This document shows positions 1 through 11,780 of a DNA stretch of 64,000 nucleotides, one piece after another. The first letter of the stretch is position 1, and the number at the start of each line of letters is the position of its first letter. The notes under the pieces are model-generated. The model saw only the letters and a list, made by a program, of their open reading frames with translations. It had not been told where the DNA came from and ran no database searches. The stretch is from Cylicocyclus nassatus (taxonomy: Eukaryota; Nematoda; Chromadorea; Rhabditida; Strongylidae). Made by a program: the position numbers and the translations under genes. The stretch spans positions 10,764,880 to 10,828,879 of the forward strand of contig CATQJL010000112.1 in the NCBI GenBank assembly GCA_958299035.1, given 5' to 3'.

Positions 1-1660
1 TCACTTTGTTCACTACCGTCCCACAGTAGGGCTACGGTAGCAGTACGGTAGAATTTTCGTAGAAATCAAGAAACTGATGTAAGAAGGTGGTATCAAAACT
101 TGAGACTATCATTTTCGTAATCAGCACGCTACAAAACCCATATAGCGAAGTTCGATCCGGTTGAAAAATGCAAAAATCAATAAAATTAATAAAATCGATA
201 ATTTTTTGGTGGGCTAACCTCAGCATCTTGCCCGCCCCGTATTACTCTTACATGTAAACTTGATTCACTAGAAACAGCATTATTTTGCGAAGAATTTGAG
301 CTCAAAGTATGTGCCTTATATCTTTCTACGGTATACCTACCGTAACATCACATAACAGTACCCCTTGCTCACACCACTCTGGCTGGGGCTTCACCTAGGT
401 ACACCCGATCATGTGTCAGAACCCCGTAGAATTCCGTCATAAACTGGCAAGGATAGCGCTTCATGAATCTTACGGCCCACCGGTGGGTCGTATTGTCCGA
501 AGTGGCAGAACAGGCACGACCCACCGGTGGGTTGTATTGTCGTGAATGTGTTAAGGGAAGTCCGGAAAAGTGTGTGTTGCTAAGAGCTTCTCATTAGCAA
601 GCTCTCAACTGAGCATTCAGTGAAGTACGGGACGAAAAGGCGCGTCTACGAGCTGGATGGATTATGAAGTCTAGAATCCGCGAAAAACCAAAAAGCCCCC
701 TCCGGAGAACCCGCAGGCCGGCTTTCCGGGACGGTGATTGGATGAGCGCACATGGATGAGCGGGCATTACCGGAGGGGCGGTGCCGATTTAGAATCCTCC
801 TGCATTTTCGCTATTCCAAAGCATTTTTCTCGCTTTCGAAGCGACTTTTGCGTTGCAGCTTGGGCATTGGATTGATAGAGGTCCTATAGCTGCCAAAAGC
901 TCAAGGCCCTCATTTAGATCGCTCATTTGGCAAAGGAAAAATAACAAGACAATGCCATTTAAGGTGTGAAAATGCTTTCATTTCGTAATTGCTTATCGTA
1001 CTTGCACAAAAAACATTCGTAGAATATCACGCATCAATACTAGCTTTTATGATAGATCTCCAATGAAGCTTAATAGTAAGTCGCTGGTAGCACATTATTC
1101 CACGGTTGCCAAATAGGAGCACAATGGTTAGTTCTTTCAAATCTATTATATTGCAGGTATTCGGTTGGTTGAAGCAAAAGAGCTGTTACTCAAACGTTTG
1201 TTGTCTTCAAAACAAGTCAGATCAAAAACACATTCTTGTTAGATATGAGCACATATTATATGTGAAAGTAATCCTGCGTGTTTTCCTTTCCTTGCATGAA
1301 TTAGATCCTGAGATTTTGCAATTCTATCGTCGAGTCATTCGTAACTTAATATGTGTAGTGCACACCAAGCACGCTGACTGACGAACAACAAAACTAGAAC
1401 CTGCTTGTTTCCAGCGACTTCTGCTTGTTTCCTTGTCTCTTTTATTTTTCTTAATTGCATGTTAGTCAATAGAACATATTTGTACACTTTTTTAGGCTAA
1501 AAAATGTTTCACTGGAAAGTTACCAGTAAGGGTGCCGTCGCTCATAGGGCTTAGTGTGCAGTCTCACATATTAAGTTACAAATGACTCGAGGTTAGTTTG
1601 ATGAAATGCGAACTTTCTTGCCAACTCACTATACCAACGGAACAAGTTATAATGGAACGT
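1..1660. other. No gene resolved; short palindromes
   Basis: This may hold the 3' exons of the copy A glycosyltransferase-like gene, but none could be recognised. There are short repeats built on CTACGGTAG and TACCGTA (1-70 and 325-360) and an imperfect hairpin with the CCACCGGTGG core repeated at 478-540. A stretch at 605-650 (gtacgggacgaaaaggcgcg) recurs near 25920. Confidence 0.3.
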
Positions 1661-1662
1661 AC

Positions 1663-3812
1663 CGCTATAATTAGCGGCTTCCATCTATACTCATTTAGCT
1701 ACCTTACGTATACGGGATAGTCTTCGAACTTAAATCTACGAAACTCGAGAAATTTCCATTCCTGAAGCAAACCGTTGAATGTAGGTTGTGTCAGGAAAGA
1801 TATGAATGGGAAGAATATTGAGGTAATATCTACAAATGACATAATTTACCTTAAACAGATTAAGATCAACATCTCCTAAATCATATACTATCATGCGTTG
1901 GTTGCTGAAGTACTGTGCAACACTTCTGACCTCAACAAATAACTTGTTTGATAGTACAAATTAGTACTGGCTGTCACGAAATACCTACAAGAGCTAGAGC
2001 TTCATCTTGATGGTTGTCTGAGAATGCGGTAACAAATACCGGAGGCGATGGTTTCCATGTCAGAGTTAATCTGTATGCATCTAATAAACCTAAAATGCTA
2101 ATGAGTATTTTGTGCCTCAAACCTTTTTTCAGAAAAGAATAATTTGCTTCATCTCATGCGAAACAAGCATGTAGTCTCACCAAGTTTTTTGATTACTGGT
2201 AAATATTGGCAGGAAAATCTTCGCCCATGAATACTCCTATTTTCGGGTAGGTGATAACAAAAGTCATAGCTATTACCATTCGCGTCGACGCAATTACAAT
2301 TTTCCAGGACTTCCTGAAAGAAAATAGCCTCTTTAATTCTCATGCTTCGATTATTTGGCTCCAAAACTCAAGTTCAAGTGCGAGCTCCACGACATCAAAA
2401 GACGGTATCGATGGTTTCAAGATAAATGCCGGTATTAATGGTTCCAAGATAAATGCAAGTTGTTAAAATACTGAAGATTTTAGTTCTAAGGTCTAATTTG
2501 AACGGGTTCGCGAAAGCTTCTAAACTTCTGAAGTCCATGAAAGTGTAAAATTGGAATTTAAGAAAACTGCACAGAAGGGAAAGGTCACGAAAGATCTCTC
2601 GCATCTGTTGAACCAAATGTTGTGAAATAAGAAATATGAAAAACTGTAGATGAATTGGTTTTTTCCTCTGACAAGGTGCAAAGACTGTGGCAACTTCCAA
2701 ATGTTACACTGGTCCGTAGAAAACCCCTGTTCAGTGCAACTCGGCTGGGGCGAGCCTACGGTGAACGTAGGACGCGTAGGTGATTGCGGCTCAGTGTGTA
2801 CGACCATAGTTCGGACCATCTAGTGGAGGGTTTTTGCGGCATTGCCGAGCAATCTCTGATAGCGGTCGCTTTCGAAAAAAATTGATGATGACCGCTATCA
2901 AGGAAGTCACCCATCAAATGGATGGATTAAAAAAAACTACGATTTTTTGACGAGAACTGTATGAAAAACGAAAATGATGGATCATGAGTCGATTAAAAGG
3001 AATCAGGAAATCTTCGTTTTGAACAGGTTTGAGAGAAAATCCAAGCAAACTCTGAAGAAAAGAATCTATCATGTTCTCTTTTTCGTTCGCCGAAATCAGC
3101 TGCACTATGATCCTCTCCTCCTTGGGCCCCGGTACTGTGCATTTTTGCGCGTTCTTGTACTGCAACAACTCGTCAACTAAATGTCCCGTAAGTACTCACT
3201 AGCAACTTAAGGGAATTTCGTCTCATTCTTTTTTCTGAAAAAATGGCAGTAATTTCTCATCTTCCGCTTTGTTTTTTTCAATGAAAGATATTTATTTGAA
3301 AAATTGCTATGTGATCATAAAGAAAATTTAGCTCAGAACATTAGAATGAAACTTGTTACGTTCAAATTAAAAAAATCCCCTCAATCTTCTTATTTTTCGT
3401 TTCTACCCGAAATGTCTGAATGATGTATGCAGTCAACACAGAAAGCGCAGTCTAAGATTTTCCAAAATTTTGTAAGCGATTTCTAGCAAGAAATCAATGT
3501 ACGTCAAGTGCTCGAACATATCTACAGCTGCAAAAATGTAGAAAAATAGGGAAGAATAAGAGTTTCGAAGAAAGGAGAATGAGGAGATCAAGGTAATGTC
3601 AGAGAATTGCCTTAATTCAGTGTGTATCATGTTCACAAGATGCGAATCAAGTAGCCCGTTGTCTCCTTTTCCTATATCGCTGCTTGAAATTGTAAAAGTC
3701 TTAGTTTTCTAGAAGAACGTGAAAAATTATAAGAACCTGTAACCGATCTAGTTTACCTTCTAAGAATCTCAAATCTTTCTCACCTTTGCTCCTGTTCTCG
3801 GGTGTGTGCCAT
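1663..3812 (-). pseudogene. Glycosyltransferase-like gene, copy A (probably decaying)
   Basis: Exons conserved with the copy at 29551-34021 have identical lengths and phases: 2181-2313 (133 nt, YDFCYHLPE), 1989-2089 (101 nt, PPVFVTAFSDNH), 1850-1930 (81 nt, MIVYDLGDVDLN) and 1663-1761 (99 nt, EYRWKPLIIA). A short putative first exon is 3784-3812 (MAHTREQEQR, then GT). The VTAFS.NH, IVYDLG and RWKPLIIA motifs are, from memory, typical of a nematode-expanded family with a nucleotide-diphospho-sugar transferase fold, presumably Golgi enzymes. The last visible exon has an in-frame TAG at 1699-1701, and the exon before 2181-2313 has also degenerated (about 2340-2400). I therefore read this copy as a pseudogene, or a gene with altered splicing. 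Exons left of 1663 were not resolved. Confidence 0.55.
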
Positions 3813-4584
3813 TTCGATGCGTGTAGAAAGTAATGACAATGAATGAGCATGTGATCAAAGCTAGAAACGACCTGCGAAATAAACTTCTAGTCCCAAACAA
3901 TATAAGGTGTATGGAAGAGATGAATATAGCAAAAGTCGTTGTATGCTCTTCTCAATGTTAGCATGTGCAAAATACGAGCAATCTTTATTTTCAAATCAGG
4001 TTCCTTTCAGTACACAGAAGTATCACCATGCCTAAATTAAGGACAATTTTTCCAAGCAGTTTGCTGAAAAACGATGCCATTACAGGGTGTTTCAAACCCG
4101 AGTGGGCCAAAGGTCTCATTTAGAGCAGCGCTTCCGCATCGCTGGAGGATTCGCGAGCGCATAGCGCTGGCATTTTGCAAGGAATGAACAGAATGAAGAG
4201 ACGCAAATGGGTTTTTAACTCGATATGACATACTGTAGCTGCAAAAGGGCGCAAACCCTTGCGAGGAGGAATTACGCCAATCCAGATTATTTCGGACCCT
4301 AGTTTTTGCGAGTGAGCAAAAAAGTCTTTCTCCTGTTGTTTTTAGTTACTGCTATATGAATAACACATTACGCGGAGTTCGGAGTCTTTTTAACCTTATA
4401 AACTACTTCTTTTTGGTTTTCTGACTATGGTTTTGCGTTTATTTTTGATTTTCAAAATTTCCCTCAATACATGTAAACCTCAAACCGTTAGCAACTACAC
4501 TTGCACAACGTTGTACTCAAACTTTCTGATAATATTGTGCGTGTTTTTTGCTAATAAGCGAAGATATTGATACGGTGCTGAAGC

Positions 4585-4842
4585 CAGCGCGTGTAGAGAA
4601 TAATGATAATGAATGAGCATGTGATCAAAGCTAGAAACGACCTGCGAAATAAACTTCTCGTCCCAAGCAAATGTATGGTAAATTGTAAGGAAGAGATGGA
4701 TGTAGTAAAAAGTCACAGTATGCTCCTCTCAATGTTAACATGCGCAAAATACGAGCAGTCTTTATTTTCAAATCAGACTTTTTCGGTTTACAGAAATTTC
4801 ACCACGCCTAGATTGCCGGCGCAAGTTATTGATTGCTTATAA
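4585..4842. repeat. Duplicated 5' flank of the glycosyltransferase-like gene
   Basis: This stretch repeats 3815-4030 (the upstream side of copy A exon 1) with the shared core AATGAATGAGCATGTGATCA. A more diverged version lies upstream of copy B at 34022-34290. The 4585 copy lacks the ATG-containing exon, so it is a duplicated 5' flank or promoter rather than a third gene. A single mariner-like TIR end (TACAGGGTGTTTC) lies at about 4083 between the two, without a clear partner. Confidence 0.6.
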
Positions 4843-4931
4843 ATCACTTGTTTACAGGAATTTTTGTGTTGCTGACAAAAAGAAAAATAAACACGTTTCA
4901 AAGCTACTCGAAGTGGCCAATCCATGTAAGC

Positions 4932-5304
4932 CAGTGGCGTACCGAGGGGGGCCGGGGGGGGGGGGGACGGGGCGCGCCCCCCCCCCCCGAGAACGGGTCG
5001 CGAAATTTTTGAAAATTACTTACATACGCTATAAAAATGTGCAAATGACTTGTTTATTTTTGTAAACAATTAAAATAATTTTTAAAATTTTTAAAAATTC
5101 AAATTAGCACTATAAAAAAAATTTTCGGGGGCGTGGCTGACGCAACGCCCCCTCTTTCCAGATTTTATGGGTTTGGGGCCCGCAAAATTGTTGAGAAGCC
5201 CCCCTAAAATTTTTTCGGAGTGCGTGGCTAACGTGACGCACCTTCATTTGAAAATTTTTTTTGCCGCCCCCCCCCCCCGAGCCGAAATCCTGGGTACGCC
5301 ACTG
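4932..5304. mobile_element. hAT-type MITE with poly-G/poly-C flanks
   Basis: The terminal inverted repeats are CAGTGGCGTACC at the left and GGTACGCCACTG at the right. They are flanked by nearly identical 8-bp sequences, ATGTAAGC (4924-4931) and ATATAAGC (5305-5312), as expected for hAT insertions. The subterminal regions hold long G and C runs (about 4950-4990 and 5268-5279). There is no coding capacity. Confidence 0.8.
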
Positions 5305-5599
5305 ATATAAGCGCATACTATTCGATGCAGAATAGAATACTGATTTCAAATCTGCCTTCCATATCTGAGCGCCTTTGTAGGCGAAGTTATAAGCAGCTCT
5401 TCTGCGAAAAAATCGTACATAAAATTTGCAAAATTAAGCACATTATTGCTCTTTCGGCTCATCTCTAGGTAAGGGTCAAATGAAGTGGCCTAGTTGCATG
5501 CTTTGGTCCAACACTGAGCCGAGAATGGCTTTGTACGTCCATGCTTGCACTTTACACGCACAATTTCTTAGCAAAATAATGGCCTTCAACGGCTTATAA

Positions 5600-5740
5600 T
5601 TTCGTCCACAAAAGCGCTCTGCAGATAAGGAAGACAGATTTAGAGTCAGCGTTTTATGCTGCATCCAACGGTGTGCGACTTGGAAAGTCGAAATGGCTTG
5701 GCCATTTCGACTTCTTTCCATTCCCTTGTTAGAAGATAAC
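5600..5740. repeat. Dispersed repeat with GCAGATAAGGAA core
   Basis: The block with GCGCTCTGCAGATAAGGAA followed by CAGCGTTTTATGCTG recurs in diverged form at about 29240-29350, 33690-33770 and 47940-48060. Several copies end near CCCTTGTTAG. At 5679-5715 a short palindrome (AAGTCGAAATGG and CCATTTCGACTT) is present. The family was not identified. Confidence 0.4.
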
Positions 5741-6330
5741 GGCTATATGAAGCGATCTGTAGCAGGTAGTAAAAATCCTGCACCAGTACAGCAGATCTGT
5801 AAAATGACGGTGGCAAATGCCATCACCAGGTCCGCAAGGAGTAAACTGGGTTAGAATTTCCTGTAAATACCTTAATAATGGACTCAACGTTTAGGTCTCT
5901 TTGCTACGTCTTGAAAGTAAATCCTCTTCAACGAATCTTGTAATATCTTGGTACTGACATATTGCAGTAGAGGCATCACTTTGAGATGAGCATGCTCTTA
6001 CTTACTTGTTTCAAAAACCTTGAACTTTCCCAACGATACCGGCTATACACTTTGTTACCTAAATACTGATTTCTAAGTACTAAAAAAATAAGTTTCACAA
6101 ACGTTCCTTCCTTATTGAGGAGCGCTAAAAAAGGCTTTAAATCCTTTTTCTCCATCTAAGGGCAGGAACGAACGGAGCTTTGCAGTTACATATTTACCAA
6201 TATTTTCTCAATTTCTAATTATCATTATTAAGTGCTATAAAGAATTGCGTGCATGTGCGTCACTGACAAGCTTCGTTAAAGATTAGGCTGCGTCACTGCA
6301 ACCATAATTTTTGTCAAGTATTTTTGAATT

Positions 6331-6536
6331 CAGGCGTTGTGAAATGTTTGAAGTTTCAAAGAATTTGGGCGAAAGAGAAGTATCTGCGTGCAAGCGTGCT
6401 CAAGCTCAATATTCTCGAGCCTTTCGGTACATACGAAACAGTAAAGATTTGCAAAAATGTGTGGGAGAATTGATTCGTTTCGTAGATAAGGCAGGCACAG
6501 ATATTACTCGGTTCGAAGATTTGACAATTTTGGAGG
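6331..6536 (+). CDS. Possible exon of an unrecognised gene
   Basis: An open stretch is bounded by a good acceptor (TTTTGAATTCAG before 6331) and a GT donor after ATTTTGGAG at 6537. The encoded peptide has a charged, coiled-coil-like composition (SRAFRYIRNSKDLQKCVGEL). No family was recognised. The paralogous region near 39880-40080 does not keep this frame clearly, so it may be an exon, a relic or chance. Confidence 0.25.
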
Positions 6537-7224
6537 TGATGTGATTCGGTTTTGATTATATTCGGATCGTATAAAGACAACAAATTCATAGTATAAAAAA
6601 CTTACCACTTTTTCAAATCGTGTGGCAGTGAATGAAAGTTTGGTCTCTTATTCGTGAACGCCGATAACATATAGACGACCGATCTCTCGCAGGAATACGA
6701 GGTGGATGAATTAATGATTTTCGTGTCAGTAATGAATCTCGTAGGAATTGACATGTACAACGATTGTACAAACGCGAATTCGCAAGAATGCACCGGATTT
6801 TTCTGTTCATACAGAAAAGATGCTCAACCAATGGATTAGTTGTTGTAATCGATGAACTTGATACTATCGAAAACCATTAGGCAAGGCTAAGCACTTTGTA
6901 TGAAACACGTTCTATAAAATCAGATTGATTTTATTTACATTTCAGTAAACTTCAACATTAAACGAACTACGAAGCCAGGAAGATGCAGTGGAAATAGTCC
7001 GCAGATGTACGTTGTACGTTATTGCGCACTGTCTGCATTTCTTGCAAAAGTCGCTCTCTCAATGCAAAAGGGATCGTTTCGCAGAGATAAAATGACCTAG
7101 GTGACATTTCTTCAGCGGTTTTGATTTGACTTATTCGTATTTAATCTGATGCAAATCAAATTTTGAAGTCCTCTCAACCAATCATCGTAATTCATACATA
7201 CACGTTTTTGAAGTTCTTTTGGTT

Positions 7225-8045
7225 GGGTTCATACTAATCCCGAAGTCTCGGAACAGTTCCAGCACAGTTCTCGCACTGTGCTGGAACTGTGGCGGAACTG
7301 TGCTGCGCGCGCTGCAGCCGCCCACATGTGGTGAGCAAAATAGCAAGTTTCCACTTTCTTCAACGGTTATAATTGTAAATTTGCCCATTTCATCTCATTC
7401 TTGCACTTCTGGTGACGTAAAAAATTACGAATTCAGAGTGGGATTCGAGAATGAAAATTTTTTATGTCATGTCTTGCGTAAATTATCTATTTTCCTTTGC
7501 GCGTCCCTTCTCTGTGATTCTCCTACTAAGCGTTTTTTTTTTTGTATTTCAAAGAGCGCTGCATCCTCAATCTCTCCAGCTGTCTTCAGAGGGGACTGAT
7601 ACAATTATCACGATTGCGGAAATCGCGAACTTTTCAAAGGCGTTGCGGCCTTATTTCTTCTCACAAGTTTTATGCTTGCTCTTTCGTTCTTGATTACTGT
7701 TCCGCTTCTAATGAAAAAACTCCGAACTTGGAGAAATGTGCAGAAACGGAAGTGGCATCAATTTGCGGCAGCTTTTAGCTGATGCACAAAACGAAATAGC
7801 ACTCATTGTCAACCTTCTCTAAGTTTGGAACTTTTACAATCACAAGAGCAAGCGAGATACAAGAATGAGGTGAAAACAAGCAAAATTCACCATGAAAACT
7901 GTTGCTGAAAAAAGTTAAAATTGTTAACTGGCACCGCTCAAAACGCATCCGGGCGGCTGCAATGCATACAGCATTGTCCCACAGTTCCAACATTGTGCGA
8001 AAACTGTGCTGGAACTGTTCCGGAACTTTAGGGTCCGTATGAACC
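7225..8045. mobile_element. 0.8 kb TIR element, GGTTCATAC termini
   Basis: The ends are inverted repeats of about 70 bp that share GGTTCATAC and, further in, GGAACAGTTCCAGCACAGTT. Each arm also contains a smaller palindrome made of CAGCACAGT/ACTGTGCTG. The internal 0.6 kb has no recognisable protein. A 109-bp relative lies at 42720-42828. The target-site duplication is unclear. Confidence 0.7.
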
Positions 8046-8493
8046 TAGCTTTGATAATCTAATGGCTTTTTTGTACAGGTGAATAGTGTCTATACTTTTC
8101 TGCATGGCTACGCAAAGCAGCTACTTTACTCAAATTCCGTTGATGCTGAAACTAGTATCGTTTTTATAGTTACAAAGCTACATAGCTACAAATGGATACA
8201 AGTCTTGTTTCGGCTTACATTCGCATTACATTCATGAAATGTTTTCGGCTGATAGCTCTGCACTTAGCAACAAAATCATATTACGTTCGGTTCCTCAACA
8301 AACGCGGACAAAAAACCGATAGCCGCCGAGGTGATGAAATTTGTGGAAAGATTGAGCCAAAGGATAATTTTTAATTTTTGATTTTTCGGGTGGGACAGCT
8401 GCCACACTTCGAAATAATAAGATTGAAGAGGTTTCCAGATTTGTTTTTCTAATTTGGGTTCCCACTTTGTTTGCAGATTAACGAATTGGAGAA

Positions 8494-8804
8494 CATCTTA
8501 TATATAAAGCTGAAAGTCTGTTTGTCCGTCTGTCTGTCTGTCTGTCTGTATGTCTGTCTGTCTCTCTGTACGTATGTTCCGATTAATAGGAAATTCCATT
8601 TCTGAACGATCCGTACCAAACTTGGCACACATACACTTCGGACCGCGGCGTGTCATAGGCTACTTTTCGCCATAGATCGATATCGACTTTATCGATTTTT
8701 TGCAAAATTTGAGCTACGGGGCTGGGAGTTGGCACAGGGGGGTAATCGAGCATGCTGATTACAAATATAATAATGATAGGGCCGGGCGGAGCCGGGTAAG
8801 TCAA
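8494..8804 (+). mobile_element. Helentron-like short element with TGTC microsatellite
   Basis: The layout is CTTATATATAAAGCTG, then a (TGTC)n tract at 8519-8570, then an ACCAAACTTGGCACACATAC block, one unit of the 120-bp module (GGGGCTGGGAGTTGGCACAG), and the end GGCGGAGCCGGGTAAG. A related, expanded element is at 20931-22246. The TGTC/GTCY microsatellite and the GC-rich terminal hairpin resemble non-autonomous Helentrons (HINE/DINE-like). That assignment is inference. Confidence 0.5.
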
Positions 8805-9630
8805 CAACTTCTGTATAATTAGGCGAGCCACTTTTTTTTCAATATTTGCACTCTAGTGCACTTTTCGAAAGCCGGATGTGCAGAATTTAAGGCTGATTAA
8901 CTAGAGAAAAAGCAAGGCGTGACGCTAATGGCTATACAAGCAACCACACAAGCTGACTCTACCAGTGCAGTAGAATTCCATTACCAAATAAAAGTATAGA
9001 AAGGGAATGAACGAAGGTAAATTGAGATGGACAAAGCCGAGCTTTGGATAAGGTCCATAATTAGTATTGAGCAGGAGGTCTGGGATAGGACGGTCGTATG
9101 CACCTACCTCCCTCCCCCTCCCCTTCTCCTAATGTTTTCCAAAAACGATCTCCTCCTTTCTTCTATAAGGAATATTTCAAAAAAATCTAAGGAAACCAAA
9201 TAACGAATTACAAAAGAAGTTATCCACTTTCAGGTGGAGCTTTTTCTCAGTGGTGGGCAGCGTACACGCGTGGTCCAACACAGATTGTGTTTGCTTTATC
9301 CTCGTCATAATCCAGAAAAGCAAAGAAGCGATATTATCCTGACCTCTAATTGACTTCCAAAACATATGAACTCATCCAACGGTTTACTATAGTGGTACGA
9401 CTTCAAAACGACTCGAGTGAATTCTTTACTATCCGAGAAGGCAGAAATGCCATAATTTCACAGTCATATATACCACATATATGTACAATGTATACCAAAT
9501 GTATCTACATCAACAGTATCATTACTAACACATCTAATATATAGGGGTGTAGGACAATTCGCACGACTGTAATGCTTTCCACACAGGACTACCGTCGCGC
9601 GCGATACACCCTGCGGTGACTTTTGCCTAA

Positions 9631-9832
9631 GGCCCCGGGCAGACTTCACGCGATTTGGTCGTCGCGACTGAATCGCGACGAGACAACTGTTACAACATCA
9701 TTCCATGCCGATCAACTTGCATTCGGTTGTGATACTTTTGCAGCCCGAAATTTTTGAATGTGAAATGAAAATGAATGGAAATCTTGGCGATTAGATCGCG
9801 ACGATTAAGTCGCGTGAAGTCTGACCGGGGCC
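9631..9832. mobile_element. TAA-flanked MITE (Harbinger-like), 202 bp
   Basis: The TIRs are GGCCCCGGGCAGACTTCACG and its near-perfect inverse at the right end, with TAA on both sides (9628-9630 and 9833-9835). A 3-bp TWA duplication and GG-starting TIRs fit PIF/Harbinger. Relatives are at 9836-10945, 45114-45349 and 55020-55247. The right-hand TAA is shared with the next element. Confidence 0.8.
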
Positions 9833-9835
9833 TAA

Positions 9836-10945
9836 GGCCTTGGGTAAAGCTCATGCGATTTCGTCGCGTCGCGTCCTATCAGTTTGGACAAGTGTTCCAC
9901 GCCACGCTGTTTAGTGTGTAAGTCCCGACGCGTCTGTGATGGCTGCGCGGCGCGACGGATCGCGCCACACTTTTCGGCGTTCATAGTCTCCAGGCGATAT
10001 CGTGCAGTTTTGCCGAATCGGCGCGATGTCGCATCGCTCGTTTGCGGCGAGCGACGGGCCGATCCTGCACTGCATTCTCGATGTTGTTGTTGAAGTTGTT
10101 GTTTTTTCTTCGGATTATGAGTGTTACTGCATGAAATGTTGCATATGCCAATTTTTGCCTATCCTTGCACTGTTTAATGTAGGCAATTAGTCCTCATTTT
10201 GCATTTTTTCACGTCTTTCATCTACATTTTCCTACATCTCATATAGCCTAGGCTGCCACAAAGATCCGTTACAAACCCTACAAGCCCTACCCTGTTCGAT
10301 TGAGCGTCGAATACTCAAAGAATGTGCTCACAGTTTACGTTGACGATGGTGTGCCGCAAACTCCGAACTATGAGCTTTGCATAAGGTAATAACAGTATTT
10401 TCGTCTATCATGTGCAGCACATGGGGGGACGTTTCTAGAGCTGAAAACATCGTTTTGCCGCGTAACGGTTCTTTCGGAATGTCCGCAGCCATTGGCCTTG
10501 CTGGTGCTTCTTTATTCGTAATTGATGCTTCCCAAGCCTTGCTGGTGCTTCTTCCCTATTCGTAATTGATGCTTCCCAATAGTCAAATGATTATGAGCCA
10601 TTTACCAAAACCACGATGTCGTTGACTTCTCCTTTTATTGTTGATCATTTGGGTACATAACGTTGTGATTGTTATCAAGTCGGATTCTAATGTGATAAAT
10701 TTTCGAACTTCCTTTATCTGCTGCTACATTTATTGAATGACAGTGATGTAGTAAAGTTAACGAGCGCACTGATTCCCAATAATGCATTAGAGTACGTGCA
10801 ATGTGTAAAGTGTTGTGCAGTTGCATGAAATCGTGTCGGAGGTATGCACGCCTCCGGCGACTGAGCGACTCAGTCGCCGCGTCTAGTCGCCACTTCCGTG
10901 ACCGAAGATCGCGACAACTTTGTCGCGTGAGATCTGCCCAGGGCC
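9836..10945. mobile_element. TAA-flanked TIR element carrying a lectin gene fragment
   Basis: The left end is GGCCTTGGGTAAAGCTCATG. The right end, inverted, is GGCCCTGGGCAGATCTCACG. TAA flanks both ends (9833-9835 and 10946-10948). It belongs to the same family as the adjacent 202-bp MITE but is 1.1 kb long, because its interior holds host-like exons at 10252-10503. This is the layout expected of a Pack-type gene-capturing element. Confidence 0.75.
10252..10503 (+). pseudogene. ERGIC-53/LMAN1-like lectin domain fragment
   Basis: Two exon-like segments join in phase across a short GT-AG intron. The first, 10252-10385, contains YKPYPVRLSVEYSKN and YELCI. The second, 10439 to about 10503, contains AENIVLPRNG and FGMSAAIGLA. 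Together they read like the C-terminal half of the L-type lectin domain of ERGIC-53 (LMAN1; C. elegans ile-1), the ER-to-Golgi cargo receptor for glycoproteins. No other domain (start, coiled coil, membrane anchor) is nearby, and the fragment lies wholly inside the 9836-10945 TIR element. A tandem duplication of about 43 bp follows directly (about 10494-10580). I read it as captured, non-functional cargo. Confidence 0.7.
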
Positions 10946-10949
10946 TAAG

Positions 10950-11780
10950 CAAAACAGGGGGAGGAAAGATTTGCGGCGTGTATTACTTGTTGAGACAATT
11001 CAAAATCAGGGAGACGCCCGTGTGAAAAGACCGCCCGTGTAGACCGTCTCGCAACATATAGCATTATATCATGAACATGAGAAGATAGATTGTGAAGTTT
11101 TTTGAATAAGTGAGCTTGAGTGGAACTTGCTTTAGACGATCAATGCTCCAGAATTTAGTATAAACTTTTTCAGTATCTGAAAGGTGGTCTTAGCACAAAG
11201 CTTGTTCATGCAGGTGGATATAGCAATGTAAACTCATAGTTCGTAGTTTTCTCCATTGACTGCACAGGCCCGCAGAGCCCTGTCAATGCTGCCGCGGAAA
11301 GTTCAGACAGTTAGAATTATAGACGAAGAGCGAGTTTTGCTTCTCAAAACTGATCACGAAGAAAAGCTAATTTGGATTAAGCGACTGAACTGATAATTTC
11401 AGACTTAGATTTCCAGGATTTCGCAGGACCGTTGAAATGGTGCTTTTGAACCTTACGAGACACTATGTACTAACAGCATGTGTTGTATCCGGCCTTCAAC
11501 TTGTACTGTTCTAAGGGAGAAACTCATAGATTTTTGAGAATAAGGCTCTTAATGCGCTCCACATTCATTAAGTCATCTTCACATTCTAATCTGGTTTTTT
11601 GAACAGTTTTAATATAATTGCTTTAATATCATTACATGTCCTTTACATAAACAGGCTTCAAAAATATTGACGTTCCAAGTCTTTTAAAACGAGGAACTTA
11701 TGACGCAAATTAAAGTACACATTCCGTTGCTAACAGAGTTCCAGCAACTTCCACGATATTTACTTCATTCACTAAAGATA
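10950..11780. other. No feature recognised
   Basis: AT-rich sequence without a supported gene, RNA or repeat. Only short open frames are present. Confidence 0.4.

Larger units (their letters stand above)
6240..9000 (+). repeat. Segmental duplication, copy 1
   Basis: Blocks at 6255-6290, 6590-6830, 7010-7080, 8200-8330 and 8890-8930 match blocks in the same order and orientation at about 39790-41930. One shared stretch is TGTGGCAGTGAATGAAA. The copies differ by many substitutions and by separate insertions: the 7225-8045 TIR element and the 8494-8804 element here, and a palindrome in the other copy. The ancestral content is unknown. Confidence 0.6.

Noticed and set aside
4083..4235. Possible mariner MITE starting TACAGGGTGTTTC
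   Set aside because: The expected inverted right end was not found; TACAGTATGTCATATC at about 4218-4233 is too different.
8519..8570. Independent TGTC microsatellite
   Set aside because: The same tract occurs at the same place in the element at 20931, so it is part of a mobile element.
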